Assembly: GCA_964511535.1 (NCBI GenBank)
Contig: CAZEFW010000090.1
Location: 1 to 36,467 of the forward strand
From: CAZCFB01 sp964511535
Lineage (GTDB): Bacteria; Myxococcota_A; Polyangia; GCA-2747355; CAZCFB01
Direction of reading: 5' to 3'
DNA length: 36,467 nucleotides
Shown: positions 6,784 through 16,536 of the stretch, piece after piece
Position numbering within the stretch: position 1 is the stretch's first letter
How the letters are laid out: each line of letters starts with the position of its first letter
Notes under the pieces: model-generated
Database searches by the model: none
The model's input: only the letters and a program-made list of their open reading frames with translations
Told to the model about the DNA's origin: nothing
Program-made: the position numbers and the translations under genes

Positions 6784-9700
6784 TTAGCGGTTCATCTCTT
6801 GAACGAGCCTGGCCAGGTGCAGGGCCTTAATCACTTCTGCGGGGAAGCGGGCCACCTCGGAGGCGGAGGCGCCGAGGGTGATGATGCGGTTGATCAGCAG
6901 CACCTGGAACGCCAGCTCCTCGAGGCTGTTGTGGTGGCGGATGCGGCGGTATCGCGCGGGGTCGAGCTCCAGCTCTGCCACGGCCACGCGGTGGTCCGGG
7001 TCGGCGGCGATGTCGCGCAGCGCGTCCAGTGTGGCGGGCAGGGCCAGCGCCGGCACGAAGCCGCCGCGGCTGCCGCCCTGGCGCGGCCGGTACAGCGGCG
7101 TGCCGATGTTCAGGGCGCCGCCCGATAGATCGCGGAAGCGCACGTGGGTGCTCTCGTACTCCTCGAGCAGCAGCAGGTTGTACCCCTCGAGCTCCACCGG
7201 CAGGTTGCCCCCCGCCGGCAGCACCGCGCCGTAGCGCTGCTCCATGGCCGCCGCCACCTCGTCCTTGTTGCGCTGGTAGCGGGCGTTGACCTCCTCGTCC
7301 TCCATCAAGAACGTGATGATGTCCCGCGCCGCCTGGTCCGGGCCGGAGAACTCCTGGCCCGGGCAGGCCAGCTGGGTGCGCACCTGGCCGGTGTGGACCC
7401 GCGCCTTGCGCATCACCTCGGCGAAGTGGTCCAGGGTTCGGTCCATGCCGTCGGGGTCCACGAACGGGTTGCCGCAGAAGGTGCTCACCAGCGGCTCGAG
7501 CACCTGGTCGTAGGCGCGCCGGTCCAGCAGCACCCGCCGCCGCCCCGCGGTGAGCCAGAAGATGTTGCGCATCAGGTCGAACTCGACGCCCGTGACGCGC
7601 ACGGCCTCGCCCTGCTCGTCGGAGACGGTGCGGTCCCGAAAGGTGGAGGCCACGATCTCGCGCGCGGTGTACATGTCCCCGGCGCCGTCGCGGAACACCA
7701 GGCAGGCGCGCCTGGCGCCGTCCACCTGGCGGTGCCGCCACTCCAGCAGCCGGTCGATCTCGTGGCGGTGGCGGGTGACCAGGTCGCCGCGGCCGGCGAA
7801 GGTCAGCCCGGCGCGCAGGTCGGGCTGGTCGCCGCTGGTGCCCTTGTTCTTGCGCAGCCCGCGCACCAGCAACACCTTGAGCGCGTGGTGCGGGTCGTCG
7901 CTCAGCTCCACGGCGCTGCCCCGGGGCGCCTCGTAGTTGTTGATGTAGAAGAACGCGTTGACCCGGGTGGGCGACAGCACGCGCCGGGCATCGCAGATGC
8001 CGGGGATGGTCACCCGGGGGTTGGTGGGGTGGTCCAGGTTGGAGTAGCTGCCCTGCTTGAGCAGGTCGCCGTAGCGCCGCTTCCAGCTCTCGGTGATGTC
8101 GGTCAGGCGCAAGAAGTCGCCCGTCTCGGTGCCGAAGGCGTAGATCTGATCGTCCTCGCCGGTCCAGAGCGACAGCATGTCCCCGGCGAGGATGTCGATG
8201 CGCTGCAGCTCGGCGCCCACGCCCAGGCCGGTGGCCGCTTGCTCCATCATGGCGGTGATGGTCTCCGACTTGCCGGTGCCGCTGTCGGCGGAGAAGACGA
8301 TGGTCTTTCGCAGGCCGTTGAGGAAGGTGATGGTGATCATCGCCCCGTGCACCGGCATGCCGCCCAGGGCCTTGACCTGCTCGTTGTGCAGGGTGAGCAG
8401 CGACTTCTTGAGGAACCCGGTGTAGTCGGTGGCGTCCTCCCGCGCGACCCAGGCCGTGGGCAGGGGTTCGCCGTCCTCGCCGCGGTCGATGATGTAGCCC
8501 GACTTGTAGCTGCCGCCCATGGCCCTGGCCGGGATGCCGAACAGCAGCACCCCGTCCCAGCGCGCGCCCTCCAGCTCGGACCGCAGCCGCACGGCGTCGA
8601 TCTGCGGAAAGAGCCGCAGCTCGTCGCTGATCAGGTGCATGCTCGCCTTGTGCATCACCAGCAGCATGCGGAACGGCCCCACCTGCACCGCCTTGCACAG
8701 ATAGTCCGCCGGCTCCAGGCTGCGCGACAGCCGCTCGAGGCGGCCGCGGAAGTAGTTCCGTCCGGGCGCGGACTTCTCATCGCCGTCGCCGTCCCGGCGG
8801 ATGAACCCGTAGCGGTAGTCGGCGATGCGCCGCGCCGTGCCGGTGACGCACGAGGGGGCGCGGTTGAGCGGCGCGGTGGAGCCCACGAAGTCGCAGGCGC
8901 CGGCGATGCGCGCCAGGTATTGCGGCAACAGCGGCGACGGCTCCACGCCGGGCAGCAGCTCCAGGCCCAGGTCGAAGGCGCAGCTGCGCCGCTGCTCGTC
9001 CACCTCGAACGCGTCCATCAGCTCGTTGAGCAGCTCGTTTAGCCAGTGGTTGATCCCGTGCAGCGCGGCGCGCTTCTCCCCCTGGCGGCGGGCGTTGAGC
9101 CGCGCGGCCAGGGCGCGGGTGGTGTTGTCGCTGTGCCACTCACGGTACAGCCGGGCCAGGATGCCGCGCAGGTCGTCGTCGATGAGCTGGCGGTCGTGGT
9201 ACGCGGCGCGGCAGGCCAGCGGGCCGAACTGGTTCTCCAGCTGGGCGTAGGGCAGCTCGGCCAGCGCCGGGTCCTGGCGGTAGACCCGCCGCAGCAGGCG
9301 CCGGTAGATCACCCGGAAGGCCCGGCTCTTCAGCAGCTCGTCCACGGTCTGGCACGGCGCGGCGCGCGCGCCCTCGCCGTCGCCGGTCTGCACGAAGATC
9401 TTGTCCGCCCTCGAGCGCCCCTCCTCGATGCAGTACACCGTGCCCCGCTCGCTCGGCGCCACGGACAGCCCGGACGGCGCCGCGCCCCGGGCCGCCTCCA
9501 CCTCCAGCAGCGGCGCCAGGTCTTCCAGGGCCGCGGCCATGGCGTCGTCCCGGTCGGCCCCGAGCAGCTGCGGCAACCTGGCCGGATCTCGACCCGCGGC
9601 GTCGAACCGCTCCCAGTGCCTGGCCAGCAGGGTCAGGTACACCTCCATGGCGCGGCCCAGCTCGGCGTAGCTCGCGTCGTCCCCGCGCAGCTTCCCTCCC

Positions 9701-12700
9701 AGCGAGATGCGCACGAACCCGCCGCCCGCGTCGGTGAGGTCCACCTTGCGCCAGCGGCTCATGGCGATGAGGAACTCGCGCAGGCCCCGGTCATCGCCCG
9801 CATCGCACAGGCGGACGCACAGGTAGAACGCGCCCTGGGGCTGCACCACCTCCCGGTCGGGCAGCGCCCGCTGTGCCGCGCCGCGGGCCTCGCCCACCCG
9901 GCGCTCGATGTCGCCGCGCAGGCGCCGCTCCAGGCGCAGCCCCTTGACCTGCGAGACGATCTCGCTGAGGCAGCGCGACAGCTCGTGGCGCGCGCCGCCG
10001 CGGTGCCGGCAGCGCAGCAGCGCCTCGTAGCCGTCGAGCAGCACCTCCAGCAACGCCACGGGGAAGGCCGGCTCGCCCAGCTGCTCCAGGTGCCGCTCCA
10101 GCAGCGCCCGGACCCCGTCCCACGGCGCGCCCCCGCCGGCCGCGGTCTCGCCCGCGATGCGCTCCAGCTCCGTCGTGGCCTCCCGCGCCGCCTGGCCCAC
10201 CTCCAGCTTGGCCCGGGTCAAAAAGAGCGACAGCTGGTGCGGCGCCGAGGCGCGGTGGCGGACGAAGTTCACCGCCTCGGGCAGGTTGGCGCACAGCAGC
10301 CCGGTGCGGTCCCCCGCCCCCTGCAGCCCCTTGGTGGTGGCCCCCGCGGTGAACAGCCGCACCGGCCGGGAGAAGTGCCCCCTGTGCCGCTCGTACAGCT
10401 GCGCCACCGACAGCTCGCCCTCGCGCGCCTTGTGCGCCGAGAACACCAGCTTGTGGTACGAGTTGTCGTCCACCACCGTGATGCCGTACTCCGAGGCGAT
10501 CTTCAGCAGCCGCAGCACGGTCTCGCGCCTGTACACAACGCCGGTGGGGTTGTGGGGCGAGTTGATCACCAGCAGCATGCCGCGGCAGAACAGCGCAAAG
10601 AGCTCGGGGAAGGCGCGGAACAGGTAGCGCAGCTCCTCGAGGCGGAACAGCAGCTTCAGCGGGTCCATCTCGTGGCGCTCGCCCATGGGCACGCGGATGA
10701 CGCACGCCGCGGGGAAGTACTTCTCCGGGAAGACATCGCCGTAGCTCCATGAGAGCTCAGGCAGGATCAGCGTCGGGTAGAAGTGCCCGCGGTCCACCAG
10801 CTCGAGCACCGCCTCGATCTCGCTCACCGCCACCGGGTCGAGCTCGCCCTTGAGCTCGTCGATGGTGCGCTGGGCGCCGTGGATCAGCTCGGAGAAGGGC
10901 GTCAGCACGTCGCGCACGCGGCGGTCGTAGCGGCCCATCTTCTCGCCCACCACCTGCTCCAGCCGGCCGTGCAGGGCGCCGAGGCCGCGGCGGTTGAAGG
11001 TCTGCTTGAGGAACGCCGCGGCGCCGCCGGTGACGTTGCCGAATGACGCCCGGTCCAGGCGCGCGCGGGTCTGGCGCGTGACCTTGCTCGCCCCGTCGGC
11101 CAGGCGGTAGAGCAGGCTGCGCGCCAGGTGGTCTGCCAGGCTCGCCTCGGCGTGGCCGTTCTTCCACTGGGTGGGCGACAGCGCGCGCAGCTGGGACTGC
11201 TTGATGGCCGCCTGGATCTCGTCGGTGCTGCCGTCAGGGATGTCGAGAGAGCGCTTCAGCTCTGCCAGCCGCTCCCGGCACTCGCCCAGCGTCTCGTCGC
11301 GGAAGCGGTCCACCGCCGCGCGGAGCTCGGCGCGGTGGTAGTCGCCGATGAGGGTCAGGGTGCCGCGGCCGCCGCCGGGCAGCACCGCCGCGGGGTACTC
11401 GTCGGCCGGCAGGCCGCTGTAGAAGTACTGCCGCCAGCGGTCGCTCACCTCGCGGGCCAGGGCGTTGCCCTGGTCACGGCGCTCCTGCGCGTCGCCGCCA
11501 GCCATCACCTCCAAAAAGCCGAGCAGGCGGCTCAGCTTTCCAAGCACCAGCAGGTCCCGCAGGCCGTCTCGGCGCCACTCGTGCTCCCGCGCCTGCTCCA
11601 CGTCCAGGTCCAGCGCATCCTGCCCCTGCAGGAACTTCACCTGCGCCGCCACCGCCCGGCGCACGCTGGCCAGGGTGGCCGGGCTGAAGCGCTCCAGGAT
11701 GCGCCGCAGGTGCAGCTGGGTGTTGGCGGGCCGGCCAGCCAGGCAATTCTGGATGTTGCGCAGGGTGCGCGCCACGTGGGGGAACAGGGTGTAGACCACG
11801 GTGGTGTTGGACGCGCGGGCGTTGCGCGAGGCGTCGATGAGCACCAGCCGCCCCAGCACGCCGCGCCACCCGTCCTCCCCCTCGTCGGCGGCCGTCGCCG
11901 CGCCGGCGAAGATGCTGTGGGGGATGCGCGTGACCCGCACCACGAAGATCTGGTTCGGCCGGGCGCGCATCTGGCGCACCAGGTCCGCGCCGAGGCCGTC
12001 GAGGCCCGGGACCAGCTCCACCGGCGGCTCGTCCCCGGCGCCGAACTTGTCGAACAGGTGGCGCTGGATCAGCTCCACCACCCGCTCCGGGCTCTCGGTG
12101 ATCACCAGCCGGTTGAAGATGCGGCCGCCCTCGAAGTTGACGAACTCGGCCGCCTCGCGCAGGAACTCACGCTCCTCGGCGGCGGTGCAGTAGTGCAGGC
12201 TGGAGTCCACCAGGCTGCCGAGCAGCCGCAGCAGCTCCTCCAGCACGGCGCGATCTCCGCCCAGCAGGTCCACGTAGCCGAGCAGCTCGTCGGCCGGGCA
12301 GCCGAGCAGCATGCCGCTGACCAGGTCGCTCATCTCCTCGGTCACCGGGGGGGTGCCGATGGAGAGGCTGAACCGGCTCAGGGCGTCCCGGTCGCCGTGG
12401 GTCAGCGCGGCGTCCTGGCCCGCCGCGCGGCCCACCATGGCGCCCAGGTCTGCCTTGAACGCCTCGGCCGCCTGGACCACCTGGAAGATGTGCGACACGC
12501 CGGACGTGGGCATGATCTGCTTGAGCAGCGAGTAGCCCAGCTGGTCGAACAGCTGCTCGTGCTCGCGCACCTGGCGCGCCACCGCCTCGCGGTCGCTGAC
12601 CGACGCGGCGGCCAGCTCCTCGGGCAGCGCGAGGATCTTGTCCACCTCGGGGAACAGCCGGGTATGGATGGCGCCCTCTTGCATGGAGGCCGCCACCTGC

Positions 12701-12744
12701 CTGATCAACCGAACGCGTTCTGTAAGAGCCGAGACCTGCTCCAT
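6784..12744 (-). CDS. Giant protein: unknown N-terminus, PLP aminotransferase domain, PEPCK/HPr-kinase-type P-loop domain
   Basis: This single unbroken frame encodes 1986 residues with no signal peptide, so it is probably cytoplasmic. Residues 1-640 are helical and not recognised. Residues about 650-1040 are a class I/II fold aminotransferase: NSPHNPTG (728-735), VVDDNSYHKL (757-766), the PLP-lysine segment TTKGLQGAGDR with K805 and phosphate-binding R813, GAFYL (971-975), and VRISLGG with R1012 where the substrate-carboxylate Arg is expected. Residues about 1040-1450 are not recognised. Residues 1464-1600 hold VHGAMITI, then the P-loop FSADSGTGKSET (G1489, K1492, S1493), then IDILAGDML (1516-1524) and GTETGDFLRL. 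This order resembles HPr kinase and PEP carboxykinase, which share one superfamily. Residues 1600-1986 continue without a known domain. An ordinary aminotransferase has about 400 residues. The start has GGTGG upstream. The gene stands alone, divergent from the Cys-rich lipoprotein. Activity and substrates are unknown. Confidence 0.9.
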   Translation of the reverse strand: MEQVSALTERVRLIRQVAASMQEGAIHTRLFPEVDKILALPEELAAASVSDREAVARQVREHEQLFDQLGYSLLKQIMPTSGVSHIFQVVQAAEAFKADLGAMVGRAAGQDAALTHGDRDALSRFSLSIGTPPVTEEMSDLVSGMLLGCPADELLGYVDLLGGDRAVLEELLRLLGSLVDSSLHYCTAAEEREFLREAAEFVNFEGGRIFNRLVITESPERVVELIQRHLFDKFGAGDEPPVELVPGLDGLGADLVRQMRARPNQIFVVRVTRIPHSIFAGAATAADEGEDGWRGVLGRLVLIDASRNARASNTTVVYTLFPHVARTLRNIQNCLAGRPANTQLHLRRILERFSPATLASVRRAVAAQVKFLQGQDALDLDVEQAREHEWRRDGLRDLLVLGKLSRLLGFLEVMAGGDAQERRDQGNALAREVSDRWRQYFYSGLPADEYPAAVLPGGGRGTLTLIGDYHRAELRAAVDRFRDETLGECRERLAELKRSLDIPDGSTDEIQAAIKQSQLRALSPTQWKNGHAEASLADHLARSLLYRLADGASKVTRQTRARLDRASFGNVTGGAAAFLKQTFNRRGLGALHGRLEQVVGEKMGRYDRRVRDVLTPFSELIHGAQRTIDELKGELDPVAVSEIEAVLELVDRGHFYPTLILPELSWSYGDVFPEKYFPAACVIRVPMGERHEMDPLKLLFRLEELRYLFRAFPELFALFCRGMLLVINSPHNPTGVVYRRETVLRLLKIASEYGITVVDDNSYHKLVFSAHKAREGELSVAQLYERHRGHFSRPVRLFTAGATTKGLQGAGDRTGLLCANLPEAVNFVRHRASAPHQLSLFLTRAKLEVGQAAREATTELERIAGETAAGGGAPWDGVRALLERHLEQLGEPAFPVALLEVLLDGYEALLRCRHRGGARHELSRCLSEIVSQVKGLRLERRLRGDIERRVGEARGAAQRALPDREVVQPQGAFYLCVRLCDAGDDRGLREFLIAMSRWRKVDLTDAGGGFVRISLGGKLRGDDASYAELGRAMEVYLTLLARHWERFDAAGRDPARLPQLLGADRDDAMAAALEDLAPLLEVEAARGAAPSGLSVAPSERGTVYCIEEGRSRADKIFVQTGDGEGARAAPCQTVDELLKSRAFRVIYRRLLRRVYRQDPALAELPYAQLENQFGPLACRAAYHDRQLIDDDLRGILARLYREWHSDNTTRALAARLNARRQGEKRAALHGINHWLNELLNELMDAFEVDEQRRSCAFDLGLELLPGVEPSPLLPQYLARIAGACDFVGSTAPLNRAPSCVTGTARRIADYRYGFIRRDGDGDEKSAPGRNYFRGRLERLSRSLEPADYLCKAVQVGPFRMLLVMHKASMHLISDELRLFPQIDAVRLRSELEGARWDGVLLFGIPARAMGGSYKSGYIIDRGEDGEPLPTAWVAREDATDYTGFLKKSLLTLHNEQVKALGGMPVHGAMITITFLNGLRKTIVFSADSGTGKSETITAMMEQAATGLGVGAELQRIDILAGDMLSLWTGEDDQIYAFGTETGDFLRLTDITESWKRRYGDLLKQGSYSNLDHPTNPRVTIPGICDARRVLSPTRVNAFFYINNYEAPRGSAVELSDDPHHALKVLLVRGLRKNKGTSGDQPDLRAGLTFAGRGDLVTRHRHEIDRLLEWRHRQVDGARRACLVFRDGAGDMYTAREIVASTFRDRTVSDEQGEAVRVTGVEFDLMRNIFWLTAGRRRVLLDRRAYDQVLEPLVSTFCGNPFVDPDGMDRTLDHFAEVMRKARVHTGQVRTQLACPGQEFSGPDQAARDIITFLMEDEEVNARYQRNKDEVAAAMEQRYGAVLPAGGNLPVELEGYNLLLLEEYESTHVRFRDLSGGALNIGTPLYRPRQGGSRGGFVPALALPATLDALRDIAADPDHRVAVAELELDPARYRRIRHHNSLEELAFQVLLINRIITLGASASEVARFPAEVIKALHLARLVQEMNR

Positions 12745-12800
12745 CGGACCACCGCCGCTGAATGGATGTCGAGTTGGGCTCAGGCTAGCAGAGCGGCCAG

Positions 12801-12806
12801 ATTATT
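12801..12806 (-). promoter_or_regulatory. Possible -10 box of the giant gene
   Basis: On the minus strand these bases read AATAAT (five of six matches to TATAAT, preceded by TG one base further out). They lie 57 bases before the ATG of the giant gene. No convincing -35 is present at 17 bp, which would suit an activator-dependent promoter. The palindrome at 12824-12842 lies where an upstream regulator could bind. Confidence 0.25.
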
Positions 12807-12823
12807 CAGTGGGAAAATCGAGG

Positions 12824-12842
12824 ATGTTGACATTTACAACAT
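12824..12842. promoter_or_regulatory. Operator-like palindrome ATGTTGACATTTACAACAT
   Basis: This is a perfect 6-bp inverted repeat (ATGTTG / CAACAT) around a 7-bp AT-rich centre, in the only AT-rich part of the 197-bp gap between the divergent giant gene and the Cys-rich lipoprotein gene. The symmetry and size fit a dimeric repressor or activator site acting on one or both genes. No matching regulator is in the window. Confidence 0.4.
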
Positions 12843-12941
12843 GGGCGCCGCGTCCTGGCCTGCCGACCGCCGACTCTGCCCCGCCGCTTGCGTCCGCGCC
12901 CGGGTATGACAGCTTAACGATCTGGCCTCGAGAGGTGCGAG

Positions 12942-14888
12942 ATGGGACGGGTTTCGTGTTCGGCGACGGTGTTTGTCGTGGTGGTCTGGGTGGCGGGTGG
13001 CTGCTCCGACGAGGGCGCGGTCAGCGACCAGCCGCGGGTGTTCCAGTCCCCCGGCGGCGAGGTTACGGTCACGGCCGCGGCGGGCACCAGCATGCCCGCT
13101 GGTGGGGTCGGGGTGAAGGTGGTGAACGAGAGCGCCCTACCGGCCGCCCTGCGCAAGGCGCTGGCCGACGCGAAGATCACCGTGGCGCGGGTGGCGGAGT
13201 TGAGCCCACCGGGGGCGAAGTTCGACCCGCCGCTGTCCATCGAGACCACCCTGCCGGCGCCGGCCAAAACGAGCGCCGAGGAGTGGCGCGGCTGGGCCGT
13301 GCTGCTGGTGGACCGAGCCGGCAACTTCGAGGCCGTGGACAGGGCCGACGACCTGAAGATGGAGGAGCTGGCCGGCGGAAAACGCAAGGTGACGGCCAGG
13401 GTTAGCCACTTCTCCTGGATGATCTGGACCCATTACGATCTCTACTCCTCGCGGGCGGAGGGGGCCCGCGTGCGCATCGTCGATCCGCTCAAGCCGGTGA
13501 CCCGCGCCATCGGTCAGTCGGCGTGGGTCAGCGTCAACTTCAAGTTCTCGGCCGAGGTCCGCACCGTCGACCTCGTCGTGAGGCAGGATCCCCGCTGCTT
13601 CGATATCGGGTGGGAGCAATACCTGAAGCTCTACGTCCCCAACAACAAGAAGAGAGGCAACAGGTACGCCTCGGACAGCTGGGAGTGCAAGCGCGAGGCC
13701 CGCGACTGCGGCGCCACCGTCAACGGCCGACTGTGGGTCACCCCCCGGGGGTTCAAGAAGCTGATGATGTTCTTGCTCGATGGGAAGAAGACCCACCCAC
13801 TGGCCCATTGCATCAAGTGCCCCGCAGGGGACGCCTCCTGCAGCGGGACCTGCGCCAACGGGGTGAAGGATGCGGCCAACGGCGAGACCGACACCGACTG
13901 TGGCGGCAAGTGCTCAGCCTGCCCCTCGAAGGCTGCCTGCAAGCAGAAATCGGACTGCGCCGCCGGCCATGATTGCACCCCTCTGTTCAACCCCTTCATC
14001 CCGGTGCCTGACGGCGTCATCACCATCTGTGTGCCCGTCACCTGCGCCGACGGCACATGCAATGGAGGGGAGACCGACAAGGACTGCGGCGGCGAGACCC
14101 TCTGCCAGCGCTGCGCCGAGGGGCTTGGGTGTGAGACCTGCACCGACTGCCAGCCGCAGAGCAGCGCGAAGCTGCCAGGCGAGCTGGACTGTAGCCTGGA
14201 TCAGCTCACCGACTGCGTGGTGCTGGCCAGCACCGGCGCCAAGGGCAAGTGCCAGAAGAAGGTCAAGGCGTCCGACGGCGGCACCAAGGACGCCGGGCCG
14301 ACAGACGCTGGGCCGGACGGTCCGAAGCCAGAAGCCGGCATCGCTCCGGACGCCGGCCCGGATAGCGGCGGCCCCGGCGTCGCCGACGCGGCCAGCGCCG
14401 GAGACGGCAGCGCGTCCACCGGCGGGTGCACTGCGGGCATGACCGAGGCCAAGTACACTGGCTGGAACAAGATGGTGGAGTGCAGCACCAAGACCGGCAC
14501 GGCGCTGACCCAGTGCGCCTCCACCAAGCGCTGCGCCACGGGCTGGCACCTGTGCACCGCCACCGAGTACCTGGCGCGCGGCGGCAAGGTCTCCGGAGGC
14601 AAGGGCTTCGCCGGCATGGCCGGCTGCGTTCGCAACGGGCTGCCTTTCACCACCTGGCCCCTGGACGGCGTTTGCGGTAGCTGCGCCGGCACCCATGGCA
14701 GCAACGTGGTCTCCAGCTGGTACTGCGCCGGCGGCGGCGGGGCCATCCCCAGGTCCGACCTGTACCTGGCCATCTGGACCGCCACCACCTGCCATCGCGT
14801 GGGCCTGAACCTCCCCAGCCACGGCGGCTACTGGACCACCATAGGAGCGAGCCAAAAATTCGGCCGCATCCTCTGCTGCTCCAAGTAG
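12942..14888 (+). CDS. Cys-rich multidomain lipoprotein, ZU5-like N-terminal region
   Basis: The 648-residue protein begins with a lipoprotein signal (VVVVWVAGGC, lipidated C21), so it should sit on the outer membrane or surface. The start has GAGAGG 6 nt upstream. Residues 32-163 (SPGGEVTVTAAAGTSMPAGGV to VSHFSWMI) look like the ZU5-type beta domain often found in myxobacterial surface proteins. Residues 164-290 form a second, unrecognised domain. Residues 290-445 are Cys-rich, with two copies of the pattern C-NG-x-ETDxDCGG (near 304-324 and 370-391) that recurs in myxobacterial extracellular proteins. Residues 445-495 are a flexible Asp/Gly/Pro linker, and 496-648 are a compact C-terminal domain with many Cys and Trp residues, probably disulfide-bonded. 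Likely role: cell-surface binding or adhesion, inferred from architecture only. The stop lies 4 bp from the convergent membrane-protein gene. Confidence 0.87.
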   Translation: MGRVSCSATVFVVVVWVAGGCSDEGAVSDQPRVFQSPGGEVTVTAAAGTSMPAGGVGVKVVNESALPAALRKALADAKITVARVAELSPPGAKFDPPLSIETTLPAPAKTSAEEWRGWAVLLVDRAGNFEAVDRADDLKMEELAGGKRKVTARVSHFSWMIWTHYDLYSSRAEGARVRIVDPLKPVTRAIGQSAWVSVNFKFSAEVRTVDLVVRQDPRCFDIGWEQYLKLYVPNNKKRGNRYASDSWECKREARDCGATVNGRLWVTPRGFKKLMMFLLDGKKTHPLAHCIKCPAGDASCSGTCANGVKDAANGETDTDCGGKCSACPSKAACKQKSDCAAGHDCTPLFNPFIPVPDGVITICVPVTCADGTCNGGETDKDCGGETLCQRCAEGLGCETCTDCQPQSSAKLPGELDCSLDQLTDCVVLASTGAKGKCQKKVKASDGGTKDAGPTDAGPDGPKPEAGIAPDAGPDSGGPGVADAASAGDGSASTGGCTAGMTEAKYTGWNKMVECSTKTGTALTQCASTKRCATGWHLCTATEYLARGGKVSGGKGFAGMAGCVRNGLPFTTWPLDGVCGSCAGTHGSNVVSSWYCAGGGGAIPRSDLYLAIWTATTCHRVGLNLPSHGGYWTTIGASQKFGRILCCSK

Positions 14889-14892
14889 GGTC

Positions 14893-16536
14893 CTACTTCA
14901 CCTGGAGCACCCAGACCTCTCCGGCCCGGTGCGCCACGCGCAGCAGGTGAGCGGAGGAGGCGTACAGCTTGACCGCCACGCCCCCGCGCTCCAGCAGGTA
15001 CGAGACCCCATACTTCTGCGCCAGGGGGCCGAACGATTCGCCGTCGCCGCGATGCAGGGCGGGGAACATCTCGGCCCGGTGCCGGTGACGCTCCTTCCAG
15101 GGCACGAAGGGGTTGGAGAAGAAGGGAATCATGGCCACCACCTTGCGGCCGGCGGGCGAGACCACGTGCAGCGAGAGGTGGTCGCCAGCCAGGAACACGG
15201 CGTCCGGGGGAGTGTTGTCGACGATCCAGCGATAAGTCCTGGCCAGGTCCGCGTCGGGGGTGAGGATGCTTGCTTTCTGGGGGGCGCCGGTGAAGTCGTC
15301 CCGGTGACGATAGATGGGCCAGGCCAGCGCGATGGTCAGGGTCAGGGTCCCCAACAGGGCCGCCACATCCCGCGCGCTGTCCGGGCCCCCTCCCCGGCCC
15401 AGGCGGCCCGCCGCCCGGCCAGCCAGGGCGGACACGCCGCGCGCCGCCAACGCCAGGGCGCAGCCGATGAACACCGACTCCAGCGCCTTGAGGTAGAGGT
15501 GGAAGTGGTGCGCCGGGGCCACCACCGGCGCCTGCACCCCCTCGGACTCGAGCCACTGCTGCAGGTAGGCGTGGACCAGCAGGGCGGCGGCTGAACCGAA
15601 CCAGTAGAGCAATACCGGACGCGTCCAGGGCCGCGGCCGCGCCGCCAGCACGACCCCGAAGTAGCCGATGAGCGGCAGCGCCAGGGACGGCGCCAGCAGG
15701 TCGTCCCACAGCCGGGGCAGGTTGCGGAGCTCGAGCCGCAGGTAGGTCCAGCTGGAGGGCGCGGCGTTTTTGACCTCCAGGCCGTAGTGCAGCAGCACCG
15801 AGCTGACCAGGGGCAGGGCCACGACGAAGGCCACCGCGAGCAGCACCAGCAGCTGAGCCGCGGCGGGCGCGCGCCCCGCGTCGCCGGGGCGGACCAGCCG
15901 CTGGACGGTGACCAGCACGGCCACCGCCCCCAGGAGCAATGCCGGAGCGGCGTGGCCCAGGGCGCACAGGCCCAGCAGCGCTCCGGTCCCGGCCCACCAG
16001 CGCCAGAGCTTGCTGGTGGCGGCCCGGTGCAGCGCGGCCAGGCCGAGGTAGAACAGCCCCTGGACGAAGTTGCCAGGAAAGAGCCACGGGGAGTAGGTGC
16101 CCGCCGCCCACGACGGGTACGCCCCGGGCGCGATGAACAGGAACGCCGCCACCGCCGCCGCGCCCGCGCGACGGCCCAGCAGCCTGGCGCACAGCAGGTA
16201 GAAGCCCACCGGAGCCAGCATGTTGAGGTAGACCCCCAGGTGGGTGGCCACCTCGTTGAGCGGCGCCCCGCTGACCCAGGTGGCCAGGGCGATGAGCGCC
16301 GGCACCAGCGGCGGGTACCACAGCGACTCGCCGCGGTAGAGCGGATCGGCGAAGGGGAAGCCGTCGAGCATGGACCGGGCGAAGCCGATGTCGCGGTACA
16401 GGTCCACGTCGCAGGGCCAGCTCAGGCCCCGGGTGGCTAGCACGCCACGGCTCAGGGCCAGGGCGCACATGAGCCCCACGGCGATGTCCAGGGTCAGGGC
16501 CTCCCGCCGCGCCGCGGCAGAGGCGCTACCTCGCAA
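14893..16536 (-). CDS. Multi-pass membrane protein, GT-C glycosyltransferase-like
   Basis: The 547-residue protein has about ten hydrophobic segments between residues 15 and 425, and a soluble C-terminal part from about residue 434 (TYRWIVDNTPPDAVFLAGD). That part resembles the extracytoplasmic end of GT-C-type lipid-linked sugar transferases. The first outside loop carries CDVDLYRDIGFARSML, an acidic loop in the position of the GT-C catalytic Asp, and later WYPPLVPALIA. GT-C enzymes move a sugar from a polyprenyl-phosphate donor to an acceptor on the outer face of the inner membrane; the acceptor here is unknown. The start overlaps the end of the SGNH hydrolase gene by 11 bp, which indicates translational coupling. 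It is the last gene of the four-gene minus-strand cluster. Confidence 0.82.
   Translation of the reverse strand: MRGSASAAARREALTLDIAVGLMCALALSRGVLATRGLSWPCDVDLYRDIGFARSMLDGFPFADPLYRGESLWYPPLVPALIALATWVSGAPLNEVATHLGVYLNMLAPVGFYLLCARLLGRRAGAAAVAAFLFIAPGAYPSWAAGTYSPWLFPGNFVQGLFYLGLAALHRAATSKLWRWWAGTGALLGLCALGHAAPALLLGAVAVLVTVQRLVRPGDAGRAPAAAQLLVLLAVAFVVALPLVSSVLLHYGLEVKNAAPSSWTYLRLELRNLPRLWDDLLAPSLALPLIGYFGVVLAARPRPWTRPVLLYWFGSAAALLVHAYLQQWLESEGVQAPVVAPAHHFHLYLKALESVFIGCALALAARGVSALAGRAAGRLGRGGGPDSARDVAALLGTLTLTIALAWPIYRHRDDFTGAPQKASILTPDADLARTYRWIVDNTPPDAVFLAGDHLSLHVVSPAGRKVVAMIPFFSNPFVPWKERHRHRAEMFPALHRGDGESFGPLAQKYGVSYLLERGGVAVKLYASSAHLLRVAHRAGEVWVLQVK

Noticed and set aside
7144..9042. 632-codon plus-strand open frame inside the giant gene
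   Set aside because: It lies antisense to the P-loop region and has Ala/Val/His bias typical of a shadow frame.
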